From contig JAILWY010000009.1 in NCBI GenBank assembly GCA_022113835.1, forward strand, positions 6,734,001 through 6,798,000: 64,000 bases of DNA, read 5' to 3'. This stretch comes from Atopsyche davidsoni (taxonomy: Eukaryota; Arthropoda; Insecta; Trichoptera; Hydrobiosidae). The position numbers and the translations under genes are program-made. Positions 38,597 through 50,062 of the stretch are shown piece by piece (the stretch's first letter is position 1; every line of letters starts with the position of its first letter). The notes under the pieces were generated by a model. That model was not told the origin of the DNA. It made no database searches and saw only the letters and a program-made list of their open reading frames with translations.

Positions 38597-38758
38597 GCCA
38601 GATCGACCTGTGGACGGTGTCGGCGAGCGGCTGCACGTGCTCGTGGGACGGCTCGCGACGGGACTGCGCGTGCTGCGTGCGGGACGGCGCGTGTCCGTGC
38701 GGCCGGGACGTGCCCTCGCGCTGCGCCCAGTGCGGCCTCGAGGGCTACTGCGCCAACA
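38597..38758 (+). CDS. CUB-domain protein, coding exon 2 (ten-cysteine module)
   Basis: This 162-nt exon follows a CTCCCAG acceptor and ends at an A|GTGAGT donor. It completes Ser32 and encodes residues 33-85 plus the first base of Met86. The 53 residues contain ten cysteines (44, 46, 55, 57, 58, 64, 66, 74, 77, 83), including C-x-C pairs, a C-x-C-C cluster and a C-x-x-C, with no long hydrophobic stretch. This looks like a compact disulfide-bonded extracellular module placed between the signal peptide and the CUB domain. The frame is open throughout and GC is about 70%, against AT-rich introns. I cannot match the module to a named domain; the spacing does not obviously fit EGF, LDLa or a Kazal fold. 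A known insect-specific family is possible. Confidence 0.85.
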
Positions 38759-38932
38759 GTGAGTACCGCATCCACCATCCACTCGTCGACTCATCGACTC
38801 ATCGTCTCATTGCCTGTGCTGTAAATCCGATCCATTTTAGTCGGAAATAGGGCCGGATTAGTGAGACTAGCCGAGGATAGAAGTATATTCTATGAAAAGG
38901 TCACCGACCTCCGATGTGAAGAGACACTAGAA

Positions 38933-39154
38933 CATAGGCTCCCAACCTTTTATTGACCACCGCCCCCTTGACAAGAAAAAAAATTCTAACGCCCCCCTTT
39001 GCGCAAAATAACAGTTTTAATTTTTCTGTATATTATTTATTGCTGCCCAGGTAAAAAAAAAAAGTTCATTCATTTTCCCTTGGACCCGCCACCGCCCCCT
39101 TGGAAAGCTCCAGCTCCCACTGGGGGGCGGTACCGCCCTTGTTGGGAACCCATG
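38933..39154. mobile_element. 222-bp hAT-type MITE with perfect 8-bp duplication
   Basis: The ends are CATAGGCTCCCAACC and, inverted at the right, CATGGGTTCCCAAC. The 8-mer CACTAGAA is repeated exactly at 38925-38932 and 39155-39162. The interior is rich in CCGCCCCCTTG and its complement near the two ends. No transposase is encoded. It lies 174 bp after exon 2 and, with its intact duplication, is among the younger insertions here. Confidence 0.88.
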
Positions 39155-39430
39155 CACTAGAAGAAGACGATTTTTTTTTATTACTAGCATTATCAAACAC
39201 TTTGCCGATGTAAAAATTAATTTTAAGTTTGTTTTTTTTATTTGATGCTAAGTAATTTTTTTGTGTGTATTCGTGTTAAATAAATATTTTCTTCAATAAC
39301 ACGTTTTGTGTGTACATACTAGTTTAACTATACTTAAATTAAACTAACAAGTTATCATAATTTTCAGTGAAGATCATGGGTACTGCAAAAAACTAGTTTT
39401 ATTTTCACATAAAAGTCTTTAAATAATAGT

Positions 39431-40034
39431 CTAGGTACGCGACTAAGTTTTTAGGTTTCACACATAGATTACACTAACGACATATGTAGTCAATATGCAT
39501 GTCTAAACTTGTGTTTTTTTATATAGCTTAGAAATCTGTCAACAATAATCAGTCATAATACCAACACATATCGTAAAGCAATAATAGTTTTTTCTATCAA
39601 TGAAGATGTCGAGTTTTGTGCCAAAACAATAGCATTTAAGGAAAGCTTTGCTTTTCTGCTTTAACTCGAAAAAAATACAGCTGAAGCACATCGTTTGCTT
39701 GAGAAGCCTCCTGCAAATATGCACCATCGAAAGTTACCTGTGAAAATTGGTTTAAACGCTTCAGAAGTGGCAATTTCGACCCTGTGGACAAAGAGCGTTA
39801 TTGGATGAAGATGATACGCAAACATAAGTTCAACTTGCAGTGGCATTAAACATAACTGGCCAAGGTATTTCCAAACGATTACATGCCATGGAAACAAATC
39901 AATGGGGAGGAAAATAGGTGCCGTGTGAGTTGACTAGGCGACAGATGGAAAATCATAAACCATTTTTTTGTATTTATCTTGAAATTTTTCATTTTTCATT
40001 GCTAAAGTATACCTGAAAACTTAGTTGCGCACAT
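39431..40034 (+). mobile_element. Internally deleted mariner element
   Basis: TIR-like ends are seen: CTAGGTACGCGACTAAGTTT at 39431 and the inverted ACCTGAAAACTTAGTTGCGC at 40011-40030, sharing an ACTAAGTTTT(T/C)AGGT core. The length is about 600 bp, half a normal 1.3-kb mariner. The 5' half of a transposase gene lies inside, and the catalytic part is missing. Exact outer boundaries and the TA duplication are not resolved. Confidence 0.75.
39606..39970 (+). pseudogene. mariner transposase, N-terminal remnant
   Basis: From the ATG at 39606, M-S-S-F-V-P-K is followed by a premature TAG. The frame then continues through a helix with A-E-A-H-R-L-L. A frameshift moves the reading to C-E-N-W-F-K-R-F (about 39738) and G-N-F-D-P-V-D-K-E-R. 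Another shift leads to I-S-K-R-L-H-A-M, a stop at the W of the W-V-P motif, then V-P-C-E-L. These are the successive helix-turn-helix landmarks of the irritans-type mariner DNA-binding region. The D,D34D catalytic domain is absent. At least two stops and two frameshifts show it is dead. Confidence 0.82.
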
Positions 40035-41715
40035 CATATTTAAAACGTGTGATTATGTAAATATTAACACAAACACTAACGCTTATTTTCTGTTTTATAT
40101 CAATACTGCATTTTTTCTATAAATCAAAACTAAATTCCAATAAATACTAAGTGTTATACAGCGCAAAATTTTGTTTGCTTCACTTATCATAAAAATGCGT
40201 AATTCATCATTAGAACCACGTGCACAGAAGCATGGAATGCAGTGGCTCACACTCCCTTCAATTTTTTTATTACCTTATAAATTAGCCCATAAACATTAAT
40301 TTATTTACTGACTAAAAGAAAATAATTCCCTCACTTTCGGTCCCTCCCACACTTCAGCGCTGCACTGTGGGTGACTTTACATTAATTTAACGACATGAAA
40401 TAATATTTTTAAATTTACTGCGTTTGGAAATTAGATTTTTCTGAATTATACTAATTACTTTTAAAACTACGGCTAGCTATTGCCTTATAAATTTTTTTCG
40501 TTAGTTAAAAAATAAACACAATATTTAACTTTTTTCTTTTCATAATTAAATTACAAGTTTTTAAAAATTCTCATTCAATATTGAATAGTTGTTTTTTTTT
40601 TAAGCTTTATAAGTCTTTTTCATCGAGTCCTTATCCTCAGATAAGATTGGTGACAATATTATAAAATTTTTAATGATTTTTATAAGGATAACAGCGAAAA
40701 ATTCTACACCCAATCAATAAATATACAAGATTATTTTTTTTATTGATTACCAATGTTTTTCGATCAACATTTCTGATGAAATAGAAGTACCTCTTCACTT
40801 ACACGTATCTCTATTAATATGCTTAAAGTTATTTTATTAGTATTTAAATAAACGAATAAACATTTTATTTTAAAAAAATATTTTTGATGATGAACAGCAA
40901 TAATCGTTTTTCAAATAAAACTTTTCACGAAATAAAACCTCTTGCTGGCAATATATATTTTATCCTACAACGATATCATTTAAAACAAATCAATGCTCTC
41001 AGGTAACGGATGTGAAGTCCAATGTATTTAATATATTTTTGCCAATAAACGAAAATACCTCTCATAAATATAAATTTAAGAGTATTTTTTCCAATATCTA
41101 TAAATATTCCATCATCTGATGTATTTGAAAGAAATTTTGAGTATTTTAAATTTAAACTCTTCAACTTTTTATGAGTGCTGTACATCTACTCCAGGCATAC
41201 GTGAAATATCCAGATTCACTCACACTTGATGTTAATAAATTCCAAAAACTCGACTAGAATTCCCGTCTGTATTTATTTACGGAATATTCCGGGCGGATGA
41301 AGTGTGTATTTCCAACGATCGGTTGTTTCCCCGTCGCTTTCTGTTTTTTTTTTGAACTCTAAAGATTTAAGTCCCCAAACTCCCGATTTCCAGCTCACCG
41401 CGCCGCACCCAACTTTCCCGAAGGATGGAAGTACTTAAACTTGTGTCGCTCCTGACTTTCGCGAGTAAGAGCTGCCAAAAAGAGCGGATCCTTTGTTACA
41501 TTCTAATTTTTATATTTAAGAAGAAAATTTCAAATCACACATTAAAAACAAATCTAATGAAAGTTATAAACGAATAATTTATGATATAACTTTTATTTTA
41601 ATTTAAAATTCAATGAAGTAAGCAAAGTCTTTTTGATTTTAAGGATTTATACTAACAACATTTATTAATTTAATGTAGAGAAAATTATGATTTCCGGCAA
41701 TATATTATATATGTG

Positions 41716-41731
41716 TGTGTTGCGTGTGATA

Positions 41732-41772
<41 letters not shown>
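41716..41772. repeat. (TG)n then (AC)n microsatellite
   Basis: A short TGTGTGTGTTGCGTGTG run is followed at once by about 20 CA units (41733-41772), giving a self-complementary purine-pyrimidine tract with hairpin and Z-DNA potential. Confidence 0.93.
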
Positions 41773-41773
<1 letters not shown>

Positions 41774-42899
41774 CTATAATAAGTATTCAGATGGAATATA
41801 TATCGTTTTTAATGCATTGAAATATTGATTTTAATTATGATGCAGCTATGTTGACACTTGTCATATCCACTTGTGTAAAATATTACATGTTTCGTGCAAG
41901 CACTTCCCGTGCAGGGGAACGCTAGGATGTGCACCTCCAGCAAAGAAACTTGATGGCTGGAATATTATGACACGAGCGAAAGTGTCATGCGCTATTACTT
42001 TGAATGGGCGTCAACTTAGCCAATTCCATATATCGTTAAATTTATGGCTGCTTTAACCGCTTACTTTACGCGCTTACGTGACTCCAAAGCCAGTCATAAA
42101 AACTGTACATTAACAGTACACCCCGAATGGATGCCGTGATGTTCCCCACTAAACTAGTGGCAAAAAGACTTATCGCTGCATTTTAAGGCTACTTAACCTT
42201 TTTATTTATGAAGTTTTTATAAAAAGATTAACTTACATGGGTTATGGATACAATCTTGAAAACCGGGCTTTTGTTTGAAATCAGGGAAATTTTGCTTTGA
42301 AATTAGATTATATAAGAAACGATTTGTTCAATTTTATTTTAAGTCTTAGATCCAAAAAAATTCTTCTGTAATATAAGCACTGTACTATATTAGACCCTGA
42401 AAAACATTCAATGTAAAGTATGTTTCATCTCGTTTTTTTCATTTCGGTTATTTTAGATTATTACATAAGGCTAATTTTTATATGACTTTAGTAAATTACT
42501 TATAAATAAAATATTTCATCAATTCGAAGGTATATAAATATACACATCATGTTTTCTGACGAGGCTCTGCTTACAGATTTTCATATCTATTACCACATCA
42601 TTAATCAATATATTACAACCGTTGGCATTGTATATTATTAAAGTACATGTGCGGGGAGATAATCAAAACGGTACTTACGGTACTCACCTAATAATAGAGC
42701 GTTTAAATATTAGGGTTGAATAATTATCTAACAAATGTTATTTTTTATTAGTAATCATTATTTTTACTTTAAGGGCATAATGGGCGTTTTTTGTTTAATC
42801 CACACTATTATTAAAATTAATTAACCGATTAAAAATTTACTTTCATGAATGCTAAATTTGCAGCTCTATTTAAATCTCACTTAATTTATAAAGCTCAAC

Positions 42900-43250
42900 A
42901 TTATATTCAATAGATGAGCGGCAGTGGAGGGAAGCTTTGAGTGAGCTTGCATTGGATGAGGTTAATATAGTACTTTAGCTTTATTGCGTCTCCAGTATAT
43001 CCGCGGAGTGCCTCCGGTGGCTGCTGCGCGCGGAGTATCTAGACATTATAAGCGTATGTAACTGAAGTTAATTGCAAGCAAAGCTTATAGTACGACGTAT
43101 CGCGTGTTTAGTGCGATAAAAGCATTAAGCTCGGGTGTAGGGCTTGCGGGGCGCAAACCACTACGGACCCTCCGCGCGCCGACCCGGCCGGCCTCCCCGC
43201 CACGGCGACATAGATTCTGCTGCAAAGTGCTTTCACCTAGTACAGGGCTA
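42900..43250. other. GC island in intron 2
   Basis: Unique sequence with GGTGGCTGCTGCGCGCGGAG and GACCCTCCGCGCGCCGACCC. Shared CCGCGCGC words hint at internal symmetry. No coding is evident. Confidence 0.25.
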
Positions 43251-43629
43251 CCAACCTGTCTATTTTGATCAACAAATCAATCTTTTTTTTTCACATTCAT
43301 AACATCTGTCATTCAGTAAGTCCACATACATTTTTAGAAACATCTACATAGAAGAAAACAAATTGGAGGCAGACTTCGATCTAATTCTCACACTGGAGGG
43401 TTAAGGGGGTGAGAGCTCGATGTAATAATAATTTGCGAGCCGAACGAAGATTACTAGTACAAAAATTATTAATAGATTACCAATTTTTTTTTGAAAACAA
43501 TATATATTATAATTGCAAATGTAAACAAATGTTAGGATGTGAAACCGTGTATATGTATATAAAATATTTTTATATTATACCGTCTCACAATATTTGAGGG
43601 AATGTGAAGTGTTGTAATTAGAAATCACA

Positions 43630-44080
43630 TCTTTTTCTCAGCCGTGCTATTATATTATACGATCGCAATGAAGCTGTGTATGCTGTGAAGCAGGCAGCCC
43701 TGACCTATTATGTCACCCGACGCAAATTGTCAAAGCCGGCAGTCGAAGGCAAATCGCAGCTTTGTGAGCGATTTAGCGGGCGAGTTATTAAAGCAACGCC
43801 ACCCATGTCATCTTAATCTAATTTCCCTCATACATCATGTATCGCACTGTGCGGCGTCATAGAGTGCCATGTAAATAATTGCCGCAATTACATAATGGGG
43901 CCCGAGGCTCGGCCGGCGAGTCGTGAAAACTCTCCCATTGAGCCTGCAGCGCTCCGCTCCGGCTCCGAGTGTTTGCTTTCTACGGAATAAATATCAGCGC
44001 ATACAAAATCTCATCAATCTTCATTTTCTGTATATTCGTGCAGATAGGGAGCGCCGCGTGTTTTATTGTCTGAAATATTA
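43630..44080. other. GC island in intron 2 with paired homeodomain-type site
   Basis: The island contains a perfect inverted pair TAATTG-CCG-CAATTA at 43876-43890, the geometry bound by paired-class homeodomain dimers with a 3-bp spacer. Around it lie GAGGCTCGGCCGGCGAGTCG and other GC-rich unique words. This makes it the best-supported enhancer candidate in the gene's introns, although no conservation test was possible. Confidence 0.35.
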
Positions 44081-44187
44081 ATGGCGTAATCTATATTGTG
44101 TGAGGTGGGTACAATCTATTTGAAATGATGCACGTATTGCATAGCGTTCACAAAATAAAAATATATTATTTTAAGAATATTATTACT

Positions 44188-44520
44188 AATAAGATTAGGC
44201 ACATTAGTTTACACATAGAAGATGTTCATGTAATTGAGAATTTTTAACAATCATACTCTACATATGAACCAATGTGGCCAGGCCAACCAATATTTAGTGA
44301 TTTACAAGCACTGGACTTTTTAAACGAAGTAACAAGTGAAGCGTTTTTAATCCTATCTGGATATTATTTTTAAAATCTATTAATTTAACCAAAACGCGCA
44401 CCATCATATACGTATGTTTTTTTTTGTATTGAACGTCAATCAAGTGCGTATTTATTATGTAATGGGTAATAAATTCGCACTTTATTGACGTTTAATCCAA
44501 AAAATAGACATTTTAAGAAT
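44188..44520. repeat. Diverged copy of the 29030-29790 repeat family
   Basis: Shared segments include TAAGATTAGGCA, GAGAATTTTTAACAATCATA, a GAACCAATGTG stretch and TTGAACGTCAATCAAGTGCG. The last is followed by its inverted copy (CGCACTTTATTGACGTTTAA, 44477-44496), forming a hairpin. The tRNA-like B box is not preserved. Confidence 0.65.
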
Positions 44521-47500
44521 TGGCTATATGAACCAGTTGGCTTATTTTATTGGGTGTTGAGCCAAGTTTGGTTTTGATAAATGTCTCAACGTATCTGACT
44601 CGTTATTTGTACCATTTTCAGAAATTAAATATTGTATGCATCTCTCTAAGCCGAAACATTGAAGCATAAACCAAAATTTGACGCCCAAGAAAATTTTTCC
44701 TTTAACATAGGCTGTCAATACTTTTTTACCTTAATCAAATCCAAATAAAATGAAATCGTTCACTTATTTTTATGTAATATCAAACAAGTTTTATTTTTAT
44801 TTTAAAAATGTAAAAGAAATGTATATTTTTTTCACACTATTAAATGAAAGACTGTGCATACATTTCATATGTGATTAATAAGGTAAACAATTCAACTGAC
44901 CTTATTTACTGAACTTCTAAGTATCAAATAAAATTATTTAATTAATTTCAATAAAAAAAACAGTCGCAATAGTTCATAGCTTATACTAATATTAAAATAA
45001 AACATAACCTAACAACGTGTTTTCTGACAATATATTATGTATTCATGCGTGTAACCCCATATGACGCGATGTATATGCATAGCTTACCACGACCGCGTCT
45101 CTAAAGTTGGAGACTAAAAAGTCGCATGAAGGCATATTTGAGCACCACCGGGAGCGAACACCCTTACACGGGTAATTCGGCTTTAGCCACCCATAAATCA
45201 CCTCAGGGCTCATTCGTATTCTTTTTACCGGCGGAGCACTTTAAAATAAAGTGTAATATTTCCTCCGCTGTAGAATTTCCCCATCCCTTTCCCTAACACT
45301 CCCTTACCAAATGTATCTCAACCTTCAGATAGTATGAAAAATATCCCATGAGATTTGAGCTACGTCTTTGTTTGTTAATGACAAACGAAGGTATATATTG
45401 CAATGGCATATAACTAAATTTTTTTTTTTTTTTTTTTTATTATTCGACATTTAAGTTAATCATTAAAACCAATGCATGACTTACTATATATTTTATTTTA
45501 AATCTAGCTGGGTCGTACAATTGGTTATTGGTAATTTGTTCATATGATTTCTGGAAACGGCAAACTGAAATGCATTTCTGATTCAGATACGAATATAGCC
45601 ACGAAAAGCTACAGTAAGAGAACTAGGCAGGAAACATCTTTTAACCAGTTGATACATCACTTTTATGACAGCTTAGATGGATGTACCAAAATTTATCTCA
45701 ATTTCATTTACTTTATCATAGAAAATTAAGAAGATGTATAGTTTTAATAAATTTATATAAAAGAAGTTTCCAAACAAACATGAACAATCAATATGAAAAA
45801 AATTCACCGAAAATCTTTTATTGATTTTCATCTCAATTAATTCACCTTTGTTGATATTTATACTCCAAAATTATGTTTTTTTAAATTATCTGCAAACACT
45901 TTTTAAAACGTGTTTATATAAACACTGTCAATTTCAATATTAAATAATTATTTTCAACAATATTTGCACTTCCAGAGAATTTTTCTTACCCCGCTCTTAC
46001 GCCTCCAGGGCTCAATTTCATAAAGATTCTTAATACTGATAATATTAATACGAGTATCTCCAATTAATTTTCTACCCTTTTAATTATAAGATGATTAATT
46101 TGTTGTTGCTAGAGCCTGGGATGTTGAGTCCGTGTGGATGATTAAAAGTAGCTAATATCTGTTTTAGACCATTAAGAACCCTCTAACAAGATGCTACCTA
46201 AAGCAGAATTCATCGTTCATCATAAGAAGTATTATAGATGATTAATTAAATAGCAAGTTATTTATTAGCTCTTCACAAAAATTTATGAGAGGACAAATAA
46301 ATTGGCTTATTAACGGAAATGCAATTAGTACACAAAAAATCGTATAAAATGTTTACTTTATACATTTTGCTTTAACAGCAACAAATAATGACACTCATGT
46401 CGATAAAAACAAAACAGTAGTTGGTGTCATAAAAAAAAAAAAAAAAGGCTTTTCATCATTTAAAGCCAAACACTTTTTTAATGATGCAAAACTAAAAACA
46501 ACAATTATTATTGTTGTTTTTATTATTTTGAGGATAATGTTTTATTATGAGGATAAATATAGGTATAACGTGGAGAGTTGGATTTAATTTTTTGAGAAAC
46601 TAACCAGAAAAATGCCACAAAAACTGATAATAAATTTCAGTAGAAGGGCACTGATAAATTTTGAATTAATCGTAGCACTTAAATATTTCCATTTTATTTA
46701 AAAACAAATATCTTAAAAACTTGGGTTTGACTTTATTCCATATAGGGGACAGTCAATAATGTAAGGTAGTTAGTATTCAATCATACCGTCCACCCTGACA
46801 AACGCGCCCCAGAGGTCAGCCACACCCCAGTTCGGCCACTTAAAAGTTTAACTCCTCGAGGTCGGCAGGTTCCGCAAGGGTTAAACAGAAACTTGATCAC
46901 TTGGTGTACATCTCCGGGAAATTAATTGTTAGAGATTATTTCGTTAAGTGACAACATTTGTAACTTCCACTCTTATCTAAATGAAAGATATTATCAAAGA
47001 AGATTCATTATCACCCTTTTCTTTAAATGTAGCTGTATATTGCTGTTGGTTGTTTGTTTTTTCGATCACATTCCTTCAAATAAACAAAGTCTTGGTGTGC
47101 ATTTACAACAAAATATTTGAAGACTTTTTTTGTTATAGTTAATAATCGGCCACTCATAAAATCTTATAATTAATTTTTATATGTATTTTGATAGTTTTAA
47201 GTATTGTAAAATATATTATTTTTAGTACAAAATAACCATCAGCACAATGATGGTTTTTATTTAAATATGCCAAAAAATAAATATTCAATGACTAAAAAAT
47301 CTATCAGTTTTGCTTTAAAAAACTTGAAAATTTCAGGATATAAAAAGTTACTGGAATAAATTTACCAAGAAAATGGCTTGTTAAAAAAATTTTAAAGATC
47401 CATTTTTCAACATTTTTTGCCTGTGATTTTTTTCCCGTCTCTCAGCTGTAAGTAATCTCTACCCGCCCATATATTTTGAGACATTGAGTTTTGGATGAAT

Positions 47501-48029
47501 GGAGGATATTTAATGATGTTTTCAAGCTTTCTCCTAAAAATGAAAAACAAATCCCATAGCCTTACAGGTGCAGAGCTGCACTTCAGGCCTCGCGTGCCTC
47601 CAACGCTCTCACTATTGAGTGTCTCCAAGGATTAGTCGAAAATTCACACAATCTGCACTATACGAACTTACTAGCATGCATTTATTTTTGCGATGTTAGT
47701 GTTAAATATTAATCAATTTGTTATATGCATAAATGTAGTTATATCGTATAATTAATGCTAAAAACCGAAATTTACATAATCATCCGAGTCTCGAGATCTA
47801 TAACATATACTTGAAAATTTATATAAGCATTATCAAATGTTGGTCATACAGCTTTGTTATGTTAATTTTAAATATCTTAATTTTAGAATATTTTAACACC
47901 TCATAAAAATTTCGATGCTGATAAATCCAGCGTCAGATAGCACGTGGTTTAAGAGTACTTAAAGTGATGGTTGTCGACGACTGGTTCACCACACCGCTTA
48001 TTAAACAAAAGAAACCTAATTTGGCTTAA

Positions 48030-48330
48030 TTTAACCCCTTTTTTATACGTGTAATGGTGTATGACCTCGACTCCGCCCTCTGGGGTAATCGTGCTGCGAG
48101 ATATAAAGAGTAAAAAAACTGCAAGAGGCCCAGTTTTCGCCGGGAAAGTTTATCCAGGGTAAACATCATAATGCGAGGGTAGAGGGTGATATTTTTAAAA
48201 CAAGAACAAAACAGGATATTAATGGTTCTACACAACTCTCAAAGTACTTGCGGAAACGAGCGGCATGATTAATTCAGCGAGGCAGCCATTGTGATAACTA
48301 AGCCACTCCGCCCGCCTCTATTTGATCAAA
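48030..48330. other. Moderate-GC island in intron 2
   Basis: Unique sequence with CTCCGCCCTCTGGGGTAATC and AAACGAGCGGCATGATTAAT. No coding evidence. Similar patches lie at 45050-45300, 46780-46920, 47430-47640 and 49030-49260. Confidence 0.25.
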
Positions 48331-48622
48331 AGTTTTTCCCACTTCACAATTCTGGGGTGGAATAACACACTCAATTTAATACACGTTTACCGAGTCGTAC
48401 AAACAACGCAGTGTTTCCGCTGAAACAAAAAAGCAGTGTTATTACATTAGCAGAGCTAAAAGAACAATCTTGTACACAAAACACGGAAAACTTGTTTGTC
48501 CACATCATTGTACGGCAACTTCGTCCGTACACAAGTATTAACTAAACAAACCGAAGAGGACACTGACGTCCGAGGACTTCTGGAAGTCCTCGTGACGACA
48601 ATGAAAGTCATTCCTGGCCTTT

Positions 48623-48625
<3 letters not shown>

Positions 48626-48690
<65 letters not shown>

Positions 48691-48707
48691 TACATATATA
48701 CATATTT
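48626..48707. repeat. (TA)n microsatellite with CATATA variants
   Basis: A 58-bp TA run followed by three CATATATA-type variant units. Frames of alternating tyrosine and isoleucine on both strands are artefacts. Confidence 0.97.
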
Positions 48708-49260
48708 ATCAGATTGTGTATATAGTATATAGTATTTTCAAAAAACTTCGAACCTTTGCACGTGTCGAGCTAAGAAACAACAAAATCGAAGGCATTCAAA
48801 CATTTTTTTTACATATCTTCAAAGCTATCAGAAATTAGGGTTTTTAAAACAGCAGAAAATTATATTAAATGCTCTTATGTAACTTTAAACATCCCAAATA
48901 TTGAAGTATTGGACAGAATTAGGATAAAAACATACTGTGAGCATCTGTACAAATCCAAAAGTACGAGCCTAAGCATTATCACTTCACAAACAATGTTTTA
49001 CTAAAAAAAATGTATCAAATATTACCGTGGGTTCTATTCAATCTTGCCGTTTTGGGTGAATTGAGAGATACGCTTATGCTGTACAATTATCAACATCAGT
49101 GGATCACGTGGAATACACAGCGGATTAAACGCCCATGGCTGTGATAGCATCCAGTAATTACCAGGAGTTGCGTCTCCGCCATATCTCACGGCCGAAAGTT
49201 GTCCCACCCAAGCCTGCTGCAATATCCCGCCATTCATAATTGATATGTGGGCCGAGTTTG

Positions 49261-49384
49261 CGGGGCGGGGGCGGGGGAGGGGCTGGGGCGGGGGCGGTTG
49301 CCTCGACCCGCCCCCGCCCCGCCCCGCCCCGCCCCGCCCCGCCCCGCCCCGCCCCGCCCCGCCCCGCCCCGCCCCGCCCCGCCC
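49261..49384. repeat. G-rich block followed by (CCCCG)n pentanucleotide array
   Basis: A G-rich block (49261-49298) with repeated GGGG runs is followed after a short spacer by about 15 copies of CCCCG (49307-49384). The two halves are complementary in kind, so the tract can fold as a hairpin or form G-quadruplexes on either strand. Long frames of repeated Ala-Pro-Arg or Ala-Gly-Arg run through it but are repeat artefacts. It lies in intron 2, about 500 bp before exon 3. Confidence 0.93.
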
Positions 49385-49878
49385 AAGGTGACCCGCTCTC
49401 ACCGAATTCATACAAGAGATCGGTGGAACTTAGCCTAAAAGCCAAGTTTGGAAGTTTTGTTCCGGAGTCGGTCGGATTGCTTGCCGGTTTGTTGCCCCTT
49501 GTGTTGTTTGTGGATTCAGATGACGTATGTATTGCGAGGATTTGTTTGAGTTTGGTAAACAAAGTGTGCAAACAGTCTCTTATTTCACGATATCACTATC
49601 AATATCTATATTATATAACTTAATCACTTATGCATAACTCTCGATTTTCGTAATTGGGCAAATTTACATACATTTTAATGTATATTCTTAGCAGTTGTTT
49701 TGCTATGCTGTGTAGGCTGGTACATCTGAATAGCAATATGAAAAAAGTTGACTCCCGAAGTCAATGAACCGCAAATACTCGTCACAAGTAAGCAGAGTGA
49801 AATTGTAACAATATGTTTATGTGAGCGATGGAAGTGTGCATAATTATTGGTACAATCAGACGTGCGCGTGTGTTCCAG

Positions 49879-50062
49879 TGTGCAACATGACGATAGACGC
49901 GCGCGCCCTGAGGTCCAAGTCCGGGCGCAGCTCGGGGCAGATCAAGTCGCCGGCGCTGGAGGGACCCACTCGCTGCTCCTACCGCCTGCAGCCAGCCGCC
50001 GGGCAGCGCGTGGAGATCCAGCTCTACCGGCTCGTCTCCGCAGGCCATCACGACGGCAAGGG
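49879..50062 (+). CDS. CUB-domain protein, coding exon 3 (first half of CUB domain)
   Basis: The exon follows a TGTTCCAG acceptor and ends GG|GTGAGC. It encodes Met86 (completed by TG), residues 87-146 and two bases of Gly147. Cys87 opens the CUB pattern, followed by an N-glycosylation sequon (Asn88-Met-Thr90). A G-x-I-x-SP motif lies at 105-110, then Cys118 and Tyr120 in the typical C-x-Y strand, and a V-E-I-Q-L strand at 130-134. These are hallmarks of CUB domains, beta-sandwich extracellular modules used for protein binding. Codon use is GC-rich at third positions. The long upstream intron (about 11.1 kb) carries most of the gene's transposon debris. Confidence 0.88.

Larger units (their letters stand above)
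38759..49878 (+). other. Intron 2 of the CUB gene
   Basis: This intron is 11.1 kb, from GTGAGT to TTCCAG. It contains a 222-bp hAT-type element, a deleted mariner, an AC microsatellite, a member of the inverted-repeat family also seen at 28931-29790, an AT microsatellite and a GGGGC/CCCCG tract 500 bp before exon 3. Several GC islands (41210-41480, 42900-43250, 43630-44080, 45050-45300, 48030-48330, 49030-49260) stand out from the AT-rich background and may be regulatory. No other coding exon is supported within it. Confidence 0.8.

Noticed and set aside
38480..38824. Minus-strand and alternative plus-strand frames over exon 2
   Set aside because: They are shadows of the GC-rich coding exon; only the frame with splice-phase agreement and patterned cysteines is kept.
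48456..48732. Frames rich in Tyr-Ile repeats
   Set aside because: Translations of the TA microsatellite; the same applies to 20436-20678.
49034..49623. Frames of 125-137 residues on both strands
   Set aside because: Most of their length is the CCCCG pentanucleotide array, which is open in all frames; the remaining residues show no domain.
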